Assembly (NCBI GenBank): GCA_002747255.1
Contig: PDUC01000053.1
Coordinates: 1-43,920, forward strand
DNA: 43,920 nt
From: Acidobacteriota bacterium
GTDB taxonomy: Bacteria; Acidobacteriota; Holophagae; Acanthopleuribacterales; Acanthopleuribacteraceae
Reading direction: 5' to 3'
A program made the translations under genes and the position numbers. Position 1 is the first letter of the stretch; each line of letters starts with the position of its first letter. Below the pieces are notes generated by a model that saw only the letters and a program-made list of their open reading frames with translations, had not been told where the DNA came from and ran no database searches. Below are positions 42,164-43,920 of this stretch, piece by piece.

Positions 42164-42819
42164 AGACGATCCTGATTACCGGGGGCATTGCCTCGGGTAA
42201 AACTCTAGTCTCAAAAACCTTGAGATCCATGGGTTGTCCCGTTATCGATGCAGACCAAATAGCCAGGAACGTGGTTCAACCTGGCTCTTTGGGGCTGGCA
42301 CGTGTTCTCAAGGCATTTGGTTCGGAATTTCAGCTCGCAGACGGTAGTTTGAACAGGTGGAAAATGAGAAACCACATTGCGTGTCACAAACCGGAACAGG
42401 AAAAACTGAACCGAATATTGTTTCCCTTCATAAGAAGTGCCATTGAAGCTGAACTGAATAGGTTGAGGCAGGAAAACCATCAAATGGCCTTTGTTGAAGC
42501 GGCTCTGGCCATTGAATCGGGGTCCTACAAAACGTATGACACGGTTTTACTCGTTACGGCACCGCGAGCAATTCGCATGAAACGCTTACTCGCAAGAGAC
42601 GGGATGACCGAACCCGCGGCGCGTGGGCTCATGGATAAACAGATGTCCGATGAAGAGAAGTCCAAGCTGGCAGATTTCATTCTGGTCAATGACAAGAGCC
42701 CGGATGAACTGATTCAAAAGGTAAAAAACTGGTTGAAGGACTTTTTAGAGGGTAATAGCCTAAAAGTTTGTGAGGGGTTTAAACACAAAGCGCAAAAACT
42801 TCATCATGAAATCGGGTAA
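42160..42819 (+). CDS. coaE: dephospho-CoA kinase CoaE, 219 aa
   Basis: P-loop GGIASGKT (residues 8-15), [16 protein letters not shown], and the family pattern [28 protein letters not shown] (usually V-PLL-E), [20 protein letters not shown], and [15 protein letters not shown]. It phosphorylates dephospho-CoA to CoA, the last step of CoA synthesis. The start is GTG at 42160, overlapping the acyl-CoA dehydrogenase stop (GTGA), so the pair is translationally coupled, and both concern CoA metabolism. Slightly longer than the ~200-residue norm through a basic C-terminal tail. Confidence 0.9.
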   Translation: MKTILITGGIASGKTLVSKTLRSMGCPVIDADQIARNVVQPGSLGLARVLKAFGSEFQLADGSLNRWKMRNHIACHKPEQEKLNRILFPFIRSAIEAELNRLRQENHQMAFVEAALAIESGSYKTYDTVLLVTAPRAIRMKRLLARDGMTEPAARGLMDKQMSDEEKSKLADFILVNDKSPDELIQKVKNWLKDFLEGNSLKVCEGFKHKAQKLHHEIG

Positions 42820-42837
42820 ATTACATGGGTTAAGTGT

Positions 42838-42843
42838 TATAAT
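42838..42843 (+). promoter_or_regulatory. possible -10 box upstream of the FHA gene
   Basis: TATAAT lies 30 bp before the ATG at 42873. No good -35 is visible at the right distance, so this is tentative. Confidence 0.35.
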
Positions 42844-42872
42844 AAACGAGTATACACTTTGGGAGTTTGGCG

Positions 42873-43586
42873 ATGACTCAATCAAAAAGAATGTATTTGT
42901 ACCTTGAAAACAAAGGCAAGATGTTGCTTGATACACAATCCATTCTTTCAATAGGTAGAACTCCAAGCAATGTGATTGTCATAAGCAGTTTAACGGTATC
43001 GAGACATCATGCCAGGATCATTTACAACGATGGCGCTTATTTCCTTCAGGATATGAATAGCAGAAACGGAACTTTTTTAAACGGCAAACGCATCAGGAAG
43101 GCAAGACTGTCCAATGGGGATCAAATCAATATCGGCGGATATCAAATAGGGGTTCAGGGAGAAGAGGACCTGCCAAACGACGACGAGGACACACTGCGTG
43201 ATATAGAAAATGTCTTTGCAACCACCATTGATATTCGCAGGGAAGCGTTTGGCTTGATGGTAGGCAATGTCACAGGTGACCTTTCTTCAATTTCAATTGA
43301 CGAGATTATTCAAATTATTGTAATCAGCAACAAAACAGGTGTTCTGAAACTGGTGGCGGAAGATCAATTACCCCGTGGAGAAATTTTCTTTAATAAAGGA
43401 GAGATCACTCACGCTGTCTCTCACGATATTGAAGGAACGCAGGCCGCCATTGAACTCCTGCAAACGGATGCCGGTGCCTTTGAATTCTTGATCGATGTTC
43501 AAACCAAAGAGCGAAGTGTTTATAAAACAACCATGTGGCTTTTATATGAGGCTCATCGTAGAAGGGATGAAAAGAATCGTGTCTGA
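42873..43586 (+). CDS. FHA - DUF4388 fusion protein, 237 aa
   Basis: ATG 42873 (GGGAG 8 nt upstream) is preferred to the TTG two codons earlier. Residues 7-95 are an FHA domain with the phosphothreonine-binding residues in place (IGRTPSN 27-33, SRHHA 43-47, NGTFLNGK 65-72). Residues about 133-232 are a DUF4388 domain (LSSISIDEIIQIIVISNKTG, FFNKGEITHAVSHDIEGTQA). Such proteins link Ser/Thr kinase signalling to DUF4388 partners. No membrane segment. It starts 53 bp after coaE, probably from its own promoter. Confidence 0.9.
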   Translation: MTQSKRMYLYLENKGKMLLDTQSILSIGRTPSNVIVISSLTVSRHHARIIYNDGAYFLQDMNSRNGTFLNGKRIRKARLSNGDQINIGGYQIGVQGEEDLPNDDEDTLRDIENVFATTIDIRREAFGLMVGNVTGDLSSISIDEIIQIIVISNKTGVLKLVAEDQLPRGEIFFNKGEITHAVSHDIEGTQAAIELLQTDAGAFEFLIDVQTKERSVYKTTMWLLYEAHRRRDEKNRV

Positions 43587-43920
43587 GCTTAGTCCACTTG
43601 GTTTTACCATTTCGTATTTATCCCTTGGTTGAAGATTGAAAAAACATGCTGTGCAATAAAGACGGTCATGGAAACAAGCATTTGGGACGCTCCCTCTAAC
43701 AAGCGGGAAGAAAGTGCAATTGTACAAGAGCGATTGCGTCTGTGTTTCTCAAGAAAGAGCGTTGGTTCATGAAAACACGGATACTTAAAAACAGAGCTCC
43801 AGTAACATAAATGAACCCTATTCACCGATTTTCATTACGAGGTTTAACATACCTATTTTAACGCGATTTGTATTTAAGTTGCGCCGTGACTTCCTATCAA
43901 ATCCATCTTGTTGTTGATTT
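43587..43920. other. non-coding right edge, 334 bp
   Basis: No supported gene. Short minus-strand ORFs (43542-43727 and 43604-43825) have no start signals or recognisable content. The promoter of a gene beyond the edge could lie here. Confidence 0.35.

Overview
The window looks like a chromosomal segment of a Gram-negative bacterium. It encodes two SurA/PpiC-type periplasmic chaperones, a NosL-type lipoprotein, several signal peptides and very large secreted proteins. DUF4388, MshEN, PilZ and FHA signalling domains, a PEGA/SUMF1 membrane protein, moderate GC content and frequent TTG/GTG starts would fit Acidobacteriota (Holophagae/Acanthopleuribacter-like) or a deltaproteobacterial-type lineage. 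That placement is inference and is not proven by any marker gene here.

Left part (1-9.8 kb): a left-truncated PEGA / membrane / SUMF1 protein whose last ~40 codons look like the variable region of a diversity-generating retroelement (DGR), followed by a long imperfect hairpin. Then comes a cluster of ~200-bp dispersed repeats built from short inverted words, a 755-aa exported protein of unknown function, and a tightly packed three-gene operon (TPR membrane protein, DUF4388 membrane protein, and a small repeat protein with a TTG start).

Middle (9.9-24.4 kb): a membrane-anchored MutS-like ATPase overlaps a saccharopine dehydrogenase gene. An AT-rich accessory island (13.4-19.0 kb) is bounded on both sides by broken transposase genes that carry the same transposase tail. 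It holds a secreted ankyrin protein and two secreted MORN-repeat proteins, one of them an apparent fusion with a different base composition in each half. Next is a minus-strand operon of six genes, four of whose junctions are 4-bp overlaps: an unknown 606-aa protein, NosL, a one-TM protein, an FtsX/MacB-type permease, a LolD-type ATPase and a cysteine-rich polytopic membrane protein. It probably handles copper or a thiol-linked substrate at the envelope.

Right part (24.7-43.9 kb): a cysteine desulfurase coupled to two parvulin-type chaperones; a second cluster of the ~200-bp repeats in the opposite orientation; a zinc-ribbon membrane protein; a SafE/DsbD_2-type membrane protein; a PilZ protein; an HU-like protein; a 1636-aa secreted beta-propeller with a PA domain inserted in it; a stand-alone MshEN-type protein; an 846-aa secreted protein sharing C-terminal modules with the 1636-aa one; acyl-CoA dehydrogenase overlapping coaE; and an FHA-DUF4388 protein. 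I see no rRNA, tRNA or CRISPR array. No reverse transcriptase is present, so if the DGR-like target is real its template and enzyme lie outside the window.
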